NCBI RefSeq assembly: GCF_000504245.1
Contig: NZ_KI632509.1
Span: 4,305,502 to 4,369,501, forward strand
Direction of reading: 5' to 3'
Length of the DNA stretch: 64,000 nucleotides
DNA from: Haloechinothrix halophila YIM 93223
GTDB taxonomy: Bacteria; Actinomycetota; Actinomycetes; Mycobacteriales; Pseudonocardiaceae
Shown: positions 19,685-28,857 of the stretch, one piece after another
Layout: every line of letters starts with the position of its first letter
Numbering within the stretch: the stretch's first letter is position 1
Made by a program: the position numbers and the translations under genes
The notes under the pieces: generated by a model
The model's database searches: none
Seen by the model: only the letters and a program-made list of their open reading frames with translations
Told to the model about the DNA's origin: nothing

Positions 19685-20418
19685 CCGCTCGCCTCCTGCT
19701 GTGGGTTGTAGTCGCTGACGGTTCCCCAGCGGCCCGGTGGCAACACGATGACGCGGGCCTTGCCGATGATGTTGTCGACCGGCACGGGACCGTTCACCCG
19801 CGAGTCGCTGGAGTTGTTGCGATTGTCCCCCATCACCCACACCATGCCCTCAGGCACGGTCACCGGTTCGAACGTCCGCTGCTCCCGCGGCACGCCGGGC
19901 GGGAAGTACACATAGGGCTCCTCGAGCGGCTCACCGTCGACCACGACGCGGTTGTTCTCGTCGCAGCAGCGCACGGTCTGCCCCTCGAGAGCGATGATGC
20001 GCTTGACGAAGTCCCGTTCGTCCGGCGGCGCGAGCCCGACCAGTGACCCGAGATACTGCACGAACCCAGCGAAGACATTCTCCGAGTCCGACGTCTGGGC
20101 GCCTCCCAGCCACGACTCCGGCCCCCGGAAGACGACGACCTCCCCCGGCTCTGGCTCCGAGAACCGGAACACCATCTTGTCGACAAGCACCCGGTCCGGC
20201 GTGCAGCCGGTGCAGCCGTGCAGCGTCTGCTCCATCGACCCGGACGGAATCATGTACGGCCGCGCGATGAACTGCTGGATCACGAAGGTCAACAGCAATG
20301 CGACCAAGATCAGGATCGGGAGCTCTTTCCAGAACGACCGCTTCTTGCGCGGCGCACGCCCACGATCCGGCCCCTCGTGTTGGTCGCCGTAATCGTCGTC
20401 AGTTACGTCATCGGACAC
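19681..20418 (-). CDS. lepB: Signal peptidase I (first of a tandem pair)
   Basis: A 245-residue type I signal peptidase. A charged cytoplasmic start (about 30 residues) precedes one membrane helix (about 34-50). The catalytic Ser lies in [10 protein letters not shown] and the catalytic Lys in [12 protein letters not shown]; the [12 protein letters not shown] box is present. Two cysteine pairs (HGCTGC and VRCCDEN) suggest disulfides in the extracytoplasmic domain. It cleaves signal peptides after translocation. A closely similar paralogue lies 57 bases upstream on the same strand, evidently a tandem duplication. Confidence 0.95.
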   Translation of the reverse strand: MSDDVTDDDYGDQHEGPDRGRAPRKKRSFWKELPILILVALLLTFVIQQFIARPYMIPSGSMEQTLHGCTGCTPDRVLVDKMVFRFSEPEPGEVVVFRGPESWLGGAQTSDSENVFAGFVQYLGSLVGLAPPDERDFVKRIIALEGQTVRCCDENNRVVVDGEPLEEPYVYFPPGVPREQRTFEPVTVPEGMVWVMGDNRNNSSDSRVNGPVPVDNIIGKARVIVLPPGRWGTVSDYNPQQEASG

Positions 20419-20475
20419 GTGCGCAAGGTTACGGTAACCGGCTGGCGACGCTGAGTCCGACCAAGGCGTGTCCGG

Positions 20476-21288
20476 TCAGGGCAACGGCAGGCCCTCTTGC
20501 GGGTTGTAGTCGCTGACCGAGCCCCACCGACCAGGTGGCAGCACGATGACCCGCGCCTTGCCGATGATGTTCTCGACGGGCACGGCACCCCGGACTCCAC
20601 CGCCGCCTTGCACACGGGAGTCACTGGAGTTGTTGCGGTTGTCCCCCATCACCCACACGGCACCCTCCGGGACCGTGACGGGGCCGAACTCCTCCTGCTC
20701 CTGGTGATACGGCGACGCCCAGTAGAGATACGGCTCGTAGAGCGGCTCGCCGTCGACGACGACGCGGTTGTTGCCGTCGCAGCAGCGCACGGTCTGCCCG
20801 CCGACAGCGATGATGCGCTTGACGAAGTCCCGTTCGTCCGGCGGCGCGAGCCCGACCAGCGAGCCGAAATCCTGGAACACATCGGTCAGGCTGCCCCGCG
20901 ACGTGTCGAGCGGGACGTCGTTCTCCGTCCACGGGCGCGGGCCCTTGAAGACGACAACGTCGCCGGGCTCGGGGTCGGTGAACTGATAGGTCAGTTTATC
21001 GACCAGCACTCGGTCCGGCGTGCAGCCGGGACAGCCGTGCAGCGTCTGCTCCATCGACCCGGACGGGATCATGTAGACGCGCGCCACGAGGTGTTGGATC
21101 GCGAAGGTTAGCACCAGCGCGACCACGATCAGGATCGGCAGTTCTTTCCAGAACGACCGCTGCTTCTGTGGCTTGCGGATCCGATGCGCGCCGCGTGATG
21201 GCCTCGGTCCGGCGGAATCGTCGTTCAGCCGGTAGTGCCGCAGCCGACGCTCGCCTTCAGAGCTACCCGCAGACACGACGTCGACCAC
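20476..21288 (-). CDS. lepB: Signal peptidase I (second of a tandem pair)
   Basis: A 270-residue paralogue of the neighbouring signal peptidase, keeping the Ser motif ([13 protein letters not shown]), the Lys motif ([12 protein letters not shown]) and [12 protein letters not shown]. Nearly the whole catalytic domain aligns with the other copy; they differ mainly in the N-terminal tail (about 45 residues here) and in the loops after VVVFKGP and before the C-terminal box, which here includes the Gly-rich QGGGGVRG. Divided substrate sets or growth phases are possible. It follows rplS by 29 bases, so it probably shares its transcript. Confidence 0.95.
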   Translation of the reverse strand: MVDVVSAGSSEGERRLRHYRLNDDSAGPRPSRGAHRIRKPQKQRSFWKELPILIVVALVLTFAIQHLVARVYMIPSGSMEQTLHGCPGCTPDRVLVDKLTYQFTDPEPGDVVVFKGPRPWTENDVPLDTSRGSLTDVFQDFGSLVGLAPPDERDFVKRIIAVGGQTVRCCDGNNRVVVDGEPLYEPYLYWASPYHQEQEEFGPVTVPEGAVWVMGDNRNNSSDSRVQGGGGVRGAVPVENIIGKARVIVLPPGRWGSVSDYNPQEGLPLP

Positions 21289-21317
21289 AATGCCAGGTTA
21301 CGGCACTGGGCGCCGTG

Positions 21318-21677
21318 TCAGGAGGCGGACGGCGCCTCTCGCCGCTCCTTGATCTTGGCGGCCTTGCCGCGCTTGTCGCGCAGGTAGTACAGCTTCGCCC
21401 TGCGGACGACACCGCGCTTGTCAACCTCGATCTTGGCGATGTTCGGCGAGTGCAGCGGGAAGGTGCGCTCGACACCGACGCCGAAGGAAATCTTGCGCAC
21501 GGTGAAGGTCTCGCGGATGCCACCGCCCTGGCGAGCGATCACCGCGCCCTGGAACACCTGGGTGCGCTCCCGGTTCCCCTCGATGACGCGGACGTGAACC
21601 TTCAACGTGTCGCCTGGCCGGAAGTCCGGGATATCGGAACGCAGCGACTCGGCGTCAAGAGCGTCCAGGGTGTTCAT
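21318..21677 (-). CDS. rplS: 50S ribosomal protein L19
   Basis: A 119-residue L19 of normal length, located at the 30S-50S interface. Typical blocks are present: [39 protein letters not shown], and the C-terminal [19 protein letters not shown]. It lies 163 bases downstream of trmD; that gap holds an A/T-rich patch (about 21786-21803) in an otherwise GC-rich stretch, a plausible place for its own promoter. The two lepB genes follow. Confidence 0.98.
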   Translation of the reverse strand: MNTLDALDAESLRSDIPDFRPGDTLKVHVRVIEGNRERTQVFQGAVIARQGGGIRETFTVRKISFGVGVERTFPLHSPNIAKIEVDKRGVVRRAKLYYLRDKRGKAAKIKERREAPSAS

Positions 21678-21840
21678 CGGTGGTCCGTCCTCATCGTCGC
21701 ACTGGGTCTACGTACACGGAGGCGCGCTTCGAGCGTGGTGCGAGTCGCCTCAGAGATGCGGGCGCGCCGACACCGGCTGCGCCAACTAGATAAGTATTAC
21801 AGACAGCGAGTAGGCGCCGGCATCCGGGGTTCGCTGACGG

Positions 21841-22602
21841 TCAACCCCGCTGTTCGCGCAGCTCAGCGAGCAGCCGCCGGTCGGCGTCGTCGAGGTCTTC
21901 GTCCGGCAGCGCGTCGAGCAGGTCAGGCCTTCGCTGGAGGGTGCGGATCAAGGCCTGGTCCCTGCGCCAGCGGTCGATCTTGGCGTGATCCCCCGACCGC
22001 AGGACATCGGGGACAGCGAGCCCACGCCACTGTTCAGGACGGGTGTAGCTGGGCCCTTCCAGCAGGCCGTGCAGCGAGTCAGCGAACGAGTCCTGCTTGG
22101 CCGACGCCGGGTTGCCGAGCACGCCGGGCAGCAGCCGCACCACGGACTCGACGATGACCAGTACCGCCGCCTCTCCCCCAACGAGCACGTAGTCACCGAT
22201 GGAGACCTCGTCGACCGGCATCCGCCGGGCCGCGTCATCGATGACGCGCTGGTCGATGCCTTCGTACCGGCCACAGGCGAAGATCAGCCGCGACTCGCGC
22301 GCGTACTCGTGCGCGACCGCCTGGGTGAACGGTCGTCCCGCGGGGGTCGGCACGACCAGCCGCGCGTCGGTGCCCTCCGGCGCGACGTCGTCGAGTGCTT
22401 CGCCCCAGACCTGCGGCTTCATCACCATGCCGGGTCCGCCACCGTATGGGGCGTCGTCCACGGCGCGATGCACGTCGTGCGTCCAGTCCCGCAGGTCGTG
22501 GACGTCGAGGCTGATCAGGCCGCGTTCGATCGCGCGGCCGAGCAGCGCGGCACGCAGCGGCTGCAGGTACTCAGGAAAGATGGTGACGACGTCGATGCGC
22601 AC
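21841..22602 (-). CDS. trmD: tRNA (guanine-N1)-methyltransferase
   Basis: A 253-residue TrmD that methylates G37 next to the anticodon, preventing frameshifts. It begins [16 protein letters not shown] and contains the trefoil-knot SAM site elements [14 protein letters not shown] and [16 protein letters not shown], then [15 protein letters not shown]. Position between rimM and rplS is the usual order. It starts 57 bases after rimM. Confidence 0.98.
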   Translation of the reverse strand: MRIDVVTIFPEYLQPLRAALLGRAIERGLISLDVHDLRDWTHDVHRAVDDAPYGGGPGMVMKPQVWGEALDDVAPEGTDARLVVPTPAGRPFTQAVAHEYARESRLIFACGRYEGIDQRVIDDAARRMPVDEVSIGDYVLVGGEAAVLVIVESVVRLLPGVLGNPASAKQDSFADSLHGLLEGPSYTRPEQWRGLAVPDVLRSGDHAKIDRWRRDQALIRTLQRRPDLLDALPDEDLDDADRRLLAELREQRG

Positions 22603-22659
22603 GCCCGCAGCGTATCCGCTTGGGGCGCGGCCAGAGACGCCGTGGTGACTAGTGCGGTG

Positions 22660-23169
22660 TCAGTCGAACAGGCCATCGGGCGGGTCGATGACGACCCTGC
22701 CCGCCGCGACGTCGACCGTGGGAACGATTTCCTTAACGAACGGGACAAGAACATCCCTGCCGTCGACGTCGAGCGCGAGCAGCTCGCCCGACGGGACGTG
22801 CACGACCTCGCGCACGGTGCCCGCCGGGGTGCCGTCGACGAACTCGGCAGCCAGCCCGGACAGCTCGTGGTCGTAGAACTCGTCCGGGTCTTCGGTAGGC
22901 GGAAGATCGTCGGTGTCGGCGAGCAACAGCGCACCACGCAACGACTCGGCATCGTCGCGGCCAGCGACCTCCTCGCAGCGCACCAGCAGCCTGGCACCGT
23001 GGCTGCGGGAGGCGGCCACGGTCAGGCTGCGTGCCGACTGACCGCGCCGCTTCGCCGTCAGCACTGTGCCGACGGCGAAGCGCAGTTCCGGCGAATCCGT
23101 GCGCACGTCAACGGCCAATTCCCCGCTGATGCCGTGCGCTTTGGCGATCCTGCCGACAGCGACTTCCAC
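22660..23169 (-). CDS. rimM: 16S rRNA processing protein RimM
   Basis: A 169-residue RimM, which binds S19 and helps mature the 30S head. The N-terminal RimM domain opens [22 protein letters not shown]; the C-terminal PRC-barrel domain (about 95-169) has [14 protein letters not shown] and [20 protein letters not shown]. It lies between khpA and trmD on the same strand with a 41-base upstream gap, as in most actinobacteria. Confidence 0.96.
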   Translation of the reverse strand: MEVAVGRIAKAHGISGELAVDVRTDSPELRFAVGTVLTAKRRGQSARSLTVAASRSHGARLLVRCEEVAGRDDAESLRGALLLADTDDLPPTEDPDEFYDHELSGLAAEFVDGTPAGTVREVVHVPSGELLALDVDGRDVLVPFVKEIVPTVDVAAGRVVIDPPDGLFD

Positions 23170-23210
23170 TGACCTCCGCCGACTTTCCGCTGAGTTTTCG
23201 CCGCTGCTGG

Positions 23211-23450
23211 TTATCTGTCGGTGTCCACGACGTCGACCCGAACACCTCTGCCGCCAATACCACTCATGACGGTGCGCAGGGCGGTCGCGGTGCGCCCACC
23301 CCTGCCGATCACCTTGCCGAGGTCATCGGGGTGCACGTGCACCTCGAGGGTGCGACCACGGCGCGTGGTGATCAGCTCGACACGGACATCATCCGGGTGC
23401 TCGACGATGCCCCTGACGAGGTGTTCGAGTGAGTCGGCCAGGAAGCTCAC
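23211..23450 (-). CDS. khpA: KH-domain RNA-binding protein KhpA
   Basis: A 79-residue single KH domain protein. The signature [18 protein letters not shown] holds the GxxG RNA-binding loop (GRGG). The start forms an ATGA overlap with rpsP, so translation is coupled to S16. In Firmicutes KhpA works with KhpB in RNA binding and cell division; in actinobacteria it is conserved between rpsP and rimM. Confidence 0.95.
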   Translation of the reverse strand: MSFLADSLEHLVRGIVEHPDDVRVELITTRRGRTLEVHVHPDDLGKVIGRGGRTATALRTVMSGIGGRGVRVDVVDTDR

Positions 23451-23932
23451 GCCTTGTCCTCGGCCGACTCCGCCTCCTCAGGCTTGTCCTCGGCCTTGTC
23501 GCCGGCACCGGACTCGTCAGCCTTGTCGGCCTTGGCGCTCTTCTTGGGCTGCTTCTTCTTCGGCGTGGTGGCCTCGGTTGACGGCTCTTCGCCCGCCTCG
23601 GCCAGCGCCTTGTTGAACAGCTCCTGCTTGGTCGGCTTCGGCTCGGCGACCTTGATGGAGCCTTCAGCACCCGGCAGGCCCTTGTGCTTCTGCCAGTCGC
23701 CGGTGACCTCAAGGATCCGCTGCACCGGCTCGGTCGGCTGCGCACCGACACCCAGCCAGTACTGCGCACGCTCGGAGTCGACCTCGATAAGGCTCGGCTC
23801 TTCCTTCGGGTGGTACTTGCCGATCGTCTCGATGGCCTTGCCATCACGACGGGTGCGAGCGTCGGCGACGATGATCCGGTAGTACGGTGCCCGGATCTTG
23901 CCAAGGCGCTGCAGTTTGATCTTGACGGCCAC
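23447..23932 (-). CDS. rpsP: 30S ribosomal protein S16 with long charged tail
   Basis: A 161-residue S16. The first 85 or so residues are the normal protein ([47 protein letters not shown]). The remaining 70 are a tail rich in Ala, Glu, Lys and Asp, with a Lys-rich centre ([11 protein letters not shown]) and an acidic end, as in several actinomycetes where S16 is 140-165 residues. It heads the rpsP-khpA-rimM-trmD group, after a 202-base gap that should hold its promoter. Confidence 0.97.
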   Translation of the reverse strand: MAVKIKLQRLGKIRAPYYRIIVADARTRRDGKAIETIGKYHPKEEPSLIEVDSERAQYWLGVGAQPTEPVQRILEVTGDWQKHKGLPGAEGSIKVAEPKPTKQELFNKALAEAGEEPSTEATTPKKKQPKKSAKADKADESGAGDKAEDKPEEAESAEDKA

Positions 23933-24134
23933 GGGTGTGGGACTCCTTGCTTCTCTCGTTTGGTCGCGGGTCGGCCGCGCGCGCTTCCGAGTGGGGACGG
24001 ATGCGGCAGCCGGAAGTTCTCATAGGCCCCGGCGCGGTGAGAGGGGTCCGGCCGGGACGGGCAAGCAAACATTCTGCCAGACGCACCTGTCTTCCCTGCG
24101 CCCACCCGTCCTGCGGGGGCCAGTGCCACCCGTT

Positions 24135-24881
24135 CTACAGGTTCATGACGCCGAGCGCGGTGAGCAGAATCGCCACGGCTGGCAAGAAGTTGTTCACCTG
24201 GTGCGCGACGATGCTGCCGAGCAGCCGCCCGGTGACCAGCCGGGCCAGCCCGATCGGAATGGCGATGACCAGCAGCAGCGATGTCCGAAGCGGTTCGAGG
24301 TGGCTCACCGCGAACAGCCCGGTGGAGAGCGCGAACGCCGCAAGACGGCCCCAGCGTTCGCTGCCCCAGTGCAACCGCTCGACCGCGCCCCAGAGCAGCC
24401 CGCGATAGATGATCTCCTCGCAGATTGGTCCGATCAGCCACAGGTAGCAGAACATCACCAGCGCCGCCTTGACCGACATCGGCTGGTCCGCGACCAGCGC
24501 GCCGATGGCGGACTGCGCGTTCTCCTCGCCGACGAGGTTGGTCCAGACCGCGACACCGGCCGTGGTCACGACCAGCCCCAGCGCGCCGAACTTCAGCCCG
24601 ACCTTGACGTCGTCCCAGCGCCATTCCAGCCGGAGGTCGGTCATCGGGCCGTTGCCGCGCACCACCGTGATCAGCAGGGCGGCAACCGCGGCGATGCCGG
24701 TGGGCGCGATGGTGCCGATCAACACGTCACGCACCGGAATGGAATCCCGGGGCTCGTCCCCTCGCAGCAACACCGATACCAGCGCGGCTGACGCCAGCAA
24801 CAAGGCTTCGACCAGGAGAAACGCCCCGAACCCCCAGCGGTGGCTCGGATAGGTCCGCGCATCGGACACTGCCGTCACCAT
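24135..24881 (-). CDS. CPBP family intramembrane glutamic endopeptidase (copy 1)
   Basis: A 248-residue polytopic membrane protein of the CPBP (Abi, Rce1-like) family. The catalytic Glu pair lies in CEEIIYRGLLWGAVER, with the conserved His residues in VSHLEPLR and VAHQVNNFL in later helices. The family includes prenyl-protein proteases and bacteriocin self-immunity proteins; in actinomycetes most members have no known substrate. Its start overlaps the end of the neighbouring CPBP gene by 7 bases, so the two are translated together. Confidence 0.88.
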   Translation of the reverse strand: MVTAVSDARTYPSHRWGFGAFLLVEALLLASAALVSVLLRGDEPRDSIPVRDVLIGTIAPTGIAAVAALLITVVRGNGPMTDLRLEWRWDDVKVGLKFGALGLVVTTAGVAVWTNLVGEENAQSAIGALVADQPMSVKAALVMFCYLWLIGPICEEIIYRGLLWGAVERLHWGSERWGRLAAFALSTGLFAVSHLEPLRTSLLLVIAIPIGLARLVTGRLLGSIVAHQVNNFLPAVAILLTALGVMNL

Positions 24882-25618
24882 GCCCCCACCAGTATCAGCG
24901 CCGCGGGTGGTGTGTTGTTCACCGCGTGTGCGACGAAACTCGCTCCGACCCTACCGGTGATCAAGCGAGCCGCACCGAAGGCGAGTCCCTGACCAATGAG
25001 CACGATGGTCCGGGCGGCGTCGGTGTGCAGGTAGGCGAACAGCACCGTGGTGAGCACCAGGACCGCCCACGGTGGCACCCGGTAGTGCCGCAGCGCCCGC
25101 CACAACGCGCCGCGCATCAGCAGTTCCTCGGCCAGCGGCGCGGCAAGCACCATGATCACCGCGAGGAGGATGAGCACCACCGGCGAGCCGTCCAGACCTG
25201 ACAGCACCTCGCGCAGCGGCGCGTCGGAGACCTCGCGCTCGCCGTACACCGGCCGCAGCAGCCAGGTCAGCCCGAACCCGGCTACCAGCGCCGCGGACCC
25301 GCAGAACAGTCCGACGCGCAGGTCACGGCGATTCGGCAACGGACGGAAGTCCCGCAGCAGGCCCTCGCCCCAGCACAACGAGCCCAACACCGGGCCAACG
25401 GCCAGCGCCACCGTCGGCACGAACGCCAGCACCACCGCCGAGTCGAAATCCTCCTCAGCCGTGCCGGGCAGGAACAGCGCGAAGACGACGTTGAGCAGGT
25501 GATACGCGCCGAGGCCCATGACAAACGCCAGCAGCGCCCAGTGCGCGCCGAAAACCAGCCTGGCGTGCGTGGACAGCGTCGCGTCGTCCTGCCCGCCGGG
25601 TTCCCCGCCGGAGCTCAC
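24875..25618 (-). CDS. CPBP family intramembrane glutamic endopeptidase (copy 2)
   Basis: A 247-residue protein, from GTG 25618, which overlaps the upstream hydrolase stop as GTGA. Catalytic motifs are AEELLMRGALWRALRH, FAYLHTDAAR and FVAHAVNNTPPA. It is similar in length and layout to the gene downstream but clearly diverged, so this is an old duplication or a heteromeric pair. Coupling to a metal-dependent hydrolase is noteworthy. Confidence 0.87.
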   Translation of the reverse strand: MSSGGEPGGQDDATLSTHARLVFGAHWALLAFVMGLGAYHLLNVVFALFLPGTAEEDFDSAVVLAFVPTVALAVGPVLGSLCWGEGLLRDFRPLPNRRDLRVGLFCGSAALVAGFGLTWLLRPVYGEREVSDAPLREVLSGLDGSPVVLILLAVIMVLAAPLAEELLMRGALWRALRHYRVPPWAVLVLTTVLFAYLHTDAARTIVLIGQGLAFGAARLITGRVGASFVAHAVNNTPPAALILVGAW

Positions 25619-26688
25619 CGAACAACCACACCGCGCAGCACGATCGCCGATGGGTCGCGCAGCACGGCGAGGTTGTCCCTGGGATCGGAGTCGAAAACAA
25701 GCACATCGGCCTCGGCGCCGCCGACGAGCCTGGAGTAACCGAGCCATTCCCTCGCGTGCCAGGACGCGGCGCCGATCGCTTGCTCCGGGGTGAGTCCCAC
25801 CCGGTGCAGCGCCTCGATCTCGTCCACGATGCGGCCGTGCTGGACGACGCTGCCCGCGTCGGTGCCCGCGTACAGCGTCACACCGGCCTCGTGGGCGGCG
25901 CGGATGGTGTCATCGCAGCGGGCGTGCAGGTCGAGCATGTGGGCCGCGTAGTCGGGGAACTTGCTGGCCTGCGCGGCGATGTCCGGGAAGTTCTCGATGT
26001 TGGTCAGCGTCGGTACCAGCGGTACGTCACGGCGCACCATCTCGGCGATGGTCTCGTCGGTGAGACCCGTACCGTGCTCGATGCAGTCGATGCCAGCCGC
26101 GAGCAGCCCTGGCAGCGCCGTCTCACCGAAGACGTGCGCCGTCACCCGCGCGCCGCTCTCGTGCGCCACTTTGATCGCCTGGTCGAGCACGTCGTCCGGC
26201 CACAGCGGCGCGAGATCGCCGACCTCCCGGTCGATCCAGTCACCGACCAGTTTGACCCAGCCGTCGCCGTAGGCGGCCTGCTCCGCCACGAACTCCGGCA
26301 GCTGCTCTGGCTCTTCCAGATCGATGCCGAAGCCGCGCAGATAGCGCTTGGGCCGGGCGAGGTGCCTGCCCGCGCGCACGATGCGTGGCAGGTCGGCGCG
26401 CCCCTGCAGCGACCGGGTGTCGATCGGCACGCCGCAGTCGCGCAGCAGCAGCACTCCGGCGTCGCGCTCGGTGTACGCCTGCTGCTCCGCGGTGTCCAGG
26501 TCAACCGGGCCGTTCGCGCCGATGCCGATGTGGCAGTGCGCGTCGACAAGCCCTGGAAGCAGGTACCCGGAGCGCACCACCGTCTCCGCGCCCGCGACCG
26601 GCTCATGCGTGATCATGCCGTCGACCAACCACAGGTCGCGTTCCTCACCGTCCGGCAGGACAACACCGTGCAGGTGGAGCGGCGTCAC
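25615..26688 (-). CDS. Amidohydrolase superfamily protein
   Basis: A 357-residue metal-dependent hydrolase. A short beta-sandwich start is followed by the metal motif VDAHCHIG (HxH near residues 51-53), KLVGDW with the potential carbamylated Lys near residue 145, ARVTAHVFGE, CIEHGTGL and AGTDAGS carrying the final Asp. This layout is close to imidazolonepropionase- and prolidase-like amidohydrolases. The substrate is unknown. It forms an operon with two CPBP proteases by overlapping stop and start codons and lies 89 bases after ffh. Confidence 0.85.
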   Translation of the reverse strand: MTPLHLHGVVLPDGEERDLWLVDGMITHEPVAGAETVVRSGYLLPGLVDAHCHIGIGANGPVDLDTAEQQAYTERDAGVLLLRDCGVPIDTRSLQGRADLPRIVRAGRHLARPKRYLRGFGIDLEEPEQLPEFVAEQAAYGDGWVKLVGDWIDREVGDLAPLWPDDVLDQAIKVAHESGARVTAHVFGETALPGLLAAGIDCIEHGTGLTDETIAEMVRRDVPLVPTLTNIENFPDIAAQASKFPDYAAHMLDLHARCDDTIRAAHEAGVTLYAGTDAGSVVQHGRIVDEIEALHRVGLTPEQAIGAASWHAREWLGYSRLVGGAEADVLVFDSDPRDNLAVLRDPSAIVLRGVVVR

Positions 26689-26777
26689 GAGAACCCCTTC
26701 CCTCGACTCGGCCTAGCGCTGACCTTCCAGTGTCGCCTCGGCTCGCCGTAGCGGCGCCGTCATGGCTGGCAACCGGG

Positions 26778-28316
26778 CTACTTCTTCTTCGGCAGTTTCA
26801 GCTTCGAAGGGTCGAAGCCGGGGGGCAAGTCGTTCATGCCGCCGCCGAACTGCGAGGGGTCCGGCCCGCCCTGACCACCGCCAGGAGGCGGCATCATCGG
26901 CATGCCACCGGGGAAGCCGCCGCGCGCCTTGGGCTGCGTCGGCCCCTTGTTCTTTGCCTTCTTCCCCTTCTTACCCTTACGCTTCTTGGTCGCGCTCTTG
27001 CCGCCGCCCATGCCGAACTGCCCGGCCATCTGCTGCATCATCTTGCGCGCTTCGAAGAACCGGTTCACCAGGTCATTGACCTCGCGGACCTGCACACCGG
27101 AGCCGAGCGCGATCCGGGAACGGCGCGAACCGTTGATGATCTTGGGGTTGGCCCGCTCCTCCGGTGTCATGCCCCGGATGATCGCCTGCAGCCGATCGAG
27201 GTGGCTGTCATCGATGCCCGCGAGCTGGTCTTTCATCTGACCAGCGCCGGGCAGCATGCCGAGCAGGTTGCCGATCGGCCCCATCTTGCGCACCGCGAGC
27301 ATCTGGTCGAGGAAGTCCTCCAGCGTCATCTCGCCAGTGCTGAGCTTGCTCGCCGCCTGCTCGGCCTGTTCCTGGTCGAAGGCCTGCTCAGCCTGCTCGA
27401 TCAGGGTGAGCATGTCGCCCATGCCCAGGATCCGGCTCGCCATCCGGTCCGGGTGGAAGGTGTCGAAGTCCTCCAGCTTCTCGCCGTTGGACGCGTACAT
27501 GATCGGCGCGCCAGTGACCTCCCTGACGCTGAGCGCGGCACCGCCTCGGGCGTCACCGTCGAGCTTGGTCAGCACGACGCCGGTGAAGCCGACGCCGTCA
27601 CGGAACGCCTCCGCCGTGGACACGGCGTCCTGACCGATCATGGCGTCGACGACGAACAGCGTCTCGTCCGGTTCGACCTCGTCCCTGATGTCGGCGGCTT
27701 GGCGCATCATCTCTTCGTCGACACCGAGGCGGCCCGCGGTGTCGACGATGACGATGTCGTGCTGTGCCGAGCGCGCCTCGGTGACACTGTCCCGCGCCAC
27801 CGCGACCGGGTCGCCGACGCCGTTACCCGGCTCCGGCGCGAACACCCGCACTCCCGCGCGCTCCCCGACCACCTGGAGCTGCGTGACGGCGTTGGGGCGC
27901 TGTAGATCACAGGCGACGAGCAGCGGCGCGTGGCCCTGCTTCTTCAGGTGCATGGCGAGCTTGCCCGCCAGCGTCGTCTTACCGGAACCCTGCAGACCGG
28001 CGAGCATGATCGTCGTCGGCGGGTTCTTGGCGAGGTTGAGCCTGCGGGTCTCGCCGCCGAGGATGCCGACCAGTTCCTCGTTGACGATCTTGATGACCTG
28101 CTGCGCCGGGTTCAGCGCCTGCGAGACCTCCGCGCCCTTGGCGCGCTCTTTGATCTGGTTGATGAAGGTGCGCACCACGGGCAGCGCGACGTCCGCCTCG
28201 AGCAGCGCGATCCTGATCTCACGCGCCGTGGCGTCGACGTCGGCGTCGGACAGCTTGCCCTTGCCGCGCAGGTTCTGCAGGGCCGAGGTGAGCCGGTCGG
28301 ATAGGGTCTCGAACAC
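26778..28316 (-). CDS. ffh: Signal recognition particle protein Ffh
   Basis: A 512-residue SRP54 GTPase, from GTG 28316 (VFETLSDRLTSALQNLRGKG), where family members begin; the frame is open further upstream but unrelated. N and G domains hold GLQGSGKTTLAGKLA, DTAGRLGVDEEMM and TKLDGDARGGAAL. The M domain (about 300-440) is Met- and Gly-rich and binds 4.5S RNA and signal sequences. The last 70 residues are low complexity: a Lys-rich block, then Gly-, Pro- and Met-rich sequence ending KLPKKK. It targets nascent membrane proteins to FtsY and SecYEG. Confidence 0.97.
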   Translation of the reverse strand: MFETLSDRLTSALQNLRGKGKLSDADVDATAREIRIALLEADVALPVVRTFINQIKERAKGAEVSQALNPAQQVIKIVNEELVGILGGETRRLNLAKNPPTTIMLAGLQGSGKTTLAGKLAMHLKKQGHAPLLVACDLQRPNAVTQLQVVGERAGVRVFAPEPGNGVGDPVAVARDSVTEARSAQHDIVIVDTAGRLGVDEEMMRQAADIRDEVEPDETLFVVDAMIGQDAVSTAEAFRDGVGFTGVVLTKLDGDARGGAALSVREVTGAPIMYASNGEKLEDFDTFHPDRMASRILGMGDMLTLIEQAEQAFDQEQAEQAASKLSTGEMTLEDFLDQMLAVRKMGPIGNLLGMLPGAGQMKDQLAGIDDSHLDRLQAIIRGMTPEERANPKIINGSRRSRIALGSGVQVREVNDLVNRFFEARKMMQQMAGQFGMGGGKSATKKRKGKKGKKAKNKGPTQPKARGGFPGGMPMMPPPGGGQGGPDPSQFGGGMNDLPPGFDPSKLKLPKKK

Positions 28317-28560
28317 GAGTGGATACTCCAGCGGGTCGATGAAGTGGCTGCCTTCCCGCCGCGCGAGCGGGAGGACCCTCATGACAACCGTATCGCGCCA
28401 CACGCGCCCGCTGGCTGGGAGGATGCCCGTCGGCCGTTCGGAGCCGGACCAGAACCGGTGGGCAGGGCGTGGTTTCCCGTCGCCGTCGATCTTGTCGAAA
28501 CAGCCCCATCGGCGGCGTCGTCGCTGGCACAATCGGCAGCGCTGAAACAGAGGGGGCGAC

Positions 28561-28857
28561 ATGACGGGTTTCGGAGTCGGGTCCGAATCGTTGCGAGACG
28601 CGGCGAAGGCGGCAGGTGATGCCGCCGATCAGGTGGGCGCTATGGAGCTGTCGATCGGTGCCACGCTCAACACCGCATTGCCCGGCAGCAGAGCAAGCGG
28701 GCTCGCAGCGAACCTGGACACGCATCTCGGTGACGAGAAGAACGCGTGGCAGAAGGCCATGGGTGACTATCGCGACAATCTCAACACGGCGGCCGACCGA
28801 TACGACTCGGATGAGCAGGCGGCCGAACAAGACTTCGACGGCATGAGGCCGCGCTGA
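28561..28857 (+). CDS. EspC/WXG100-like type VII secretion target (98 aa)
   Basis: A 98-residue, Ala- and Asp-rich helical protein preceded by a GGGGG ribosome site. It resembles the ESX-1 EspC / T7SS target family: two predicted helices (about 8-45 and 50-88) with DEKNAWQKAM and a C-terminal Y-x-x-x-E element (YDSDE) near residue 81, the known export signal of type VII substrates. The next gene starts on its last base (TGATGG), so the pair is translated together, as expected of co-secreted partners. No ESX core gene lies in the window. Confidence 0.72.
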   Translation: MTGFGVGSESLRDAAKAAGDAADQVGAMELSIGATLNTALPGSRASGLAANLDTHLGDEKNAWQKAMGDYRDNLNTAADRYDSDEQAAEQDFDGMRPR

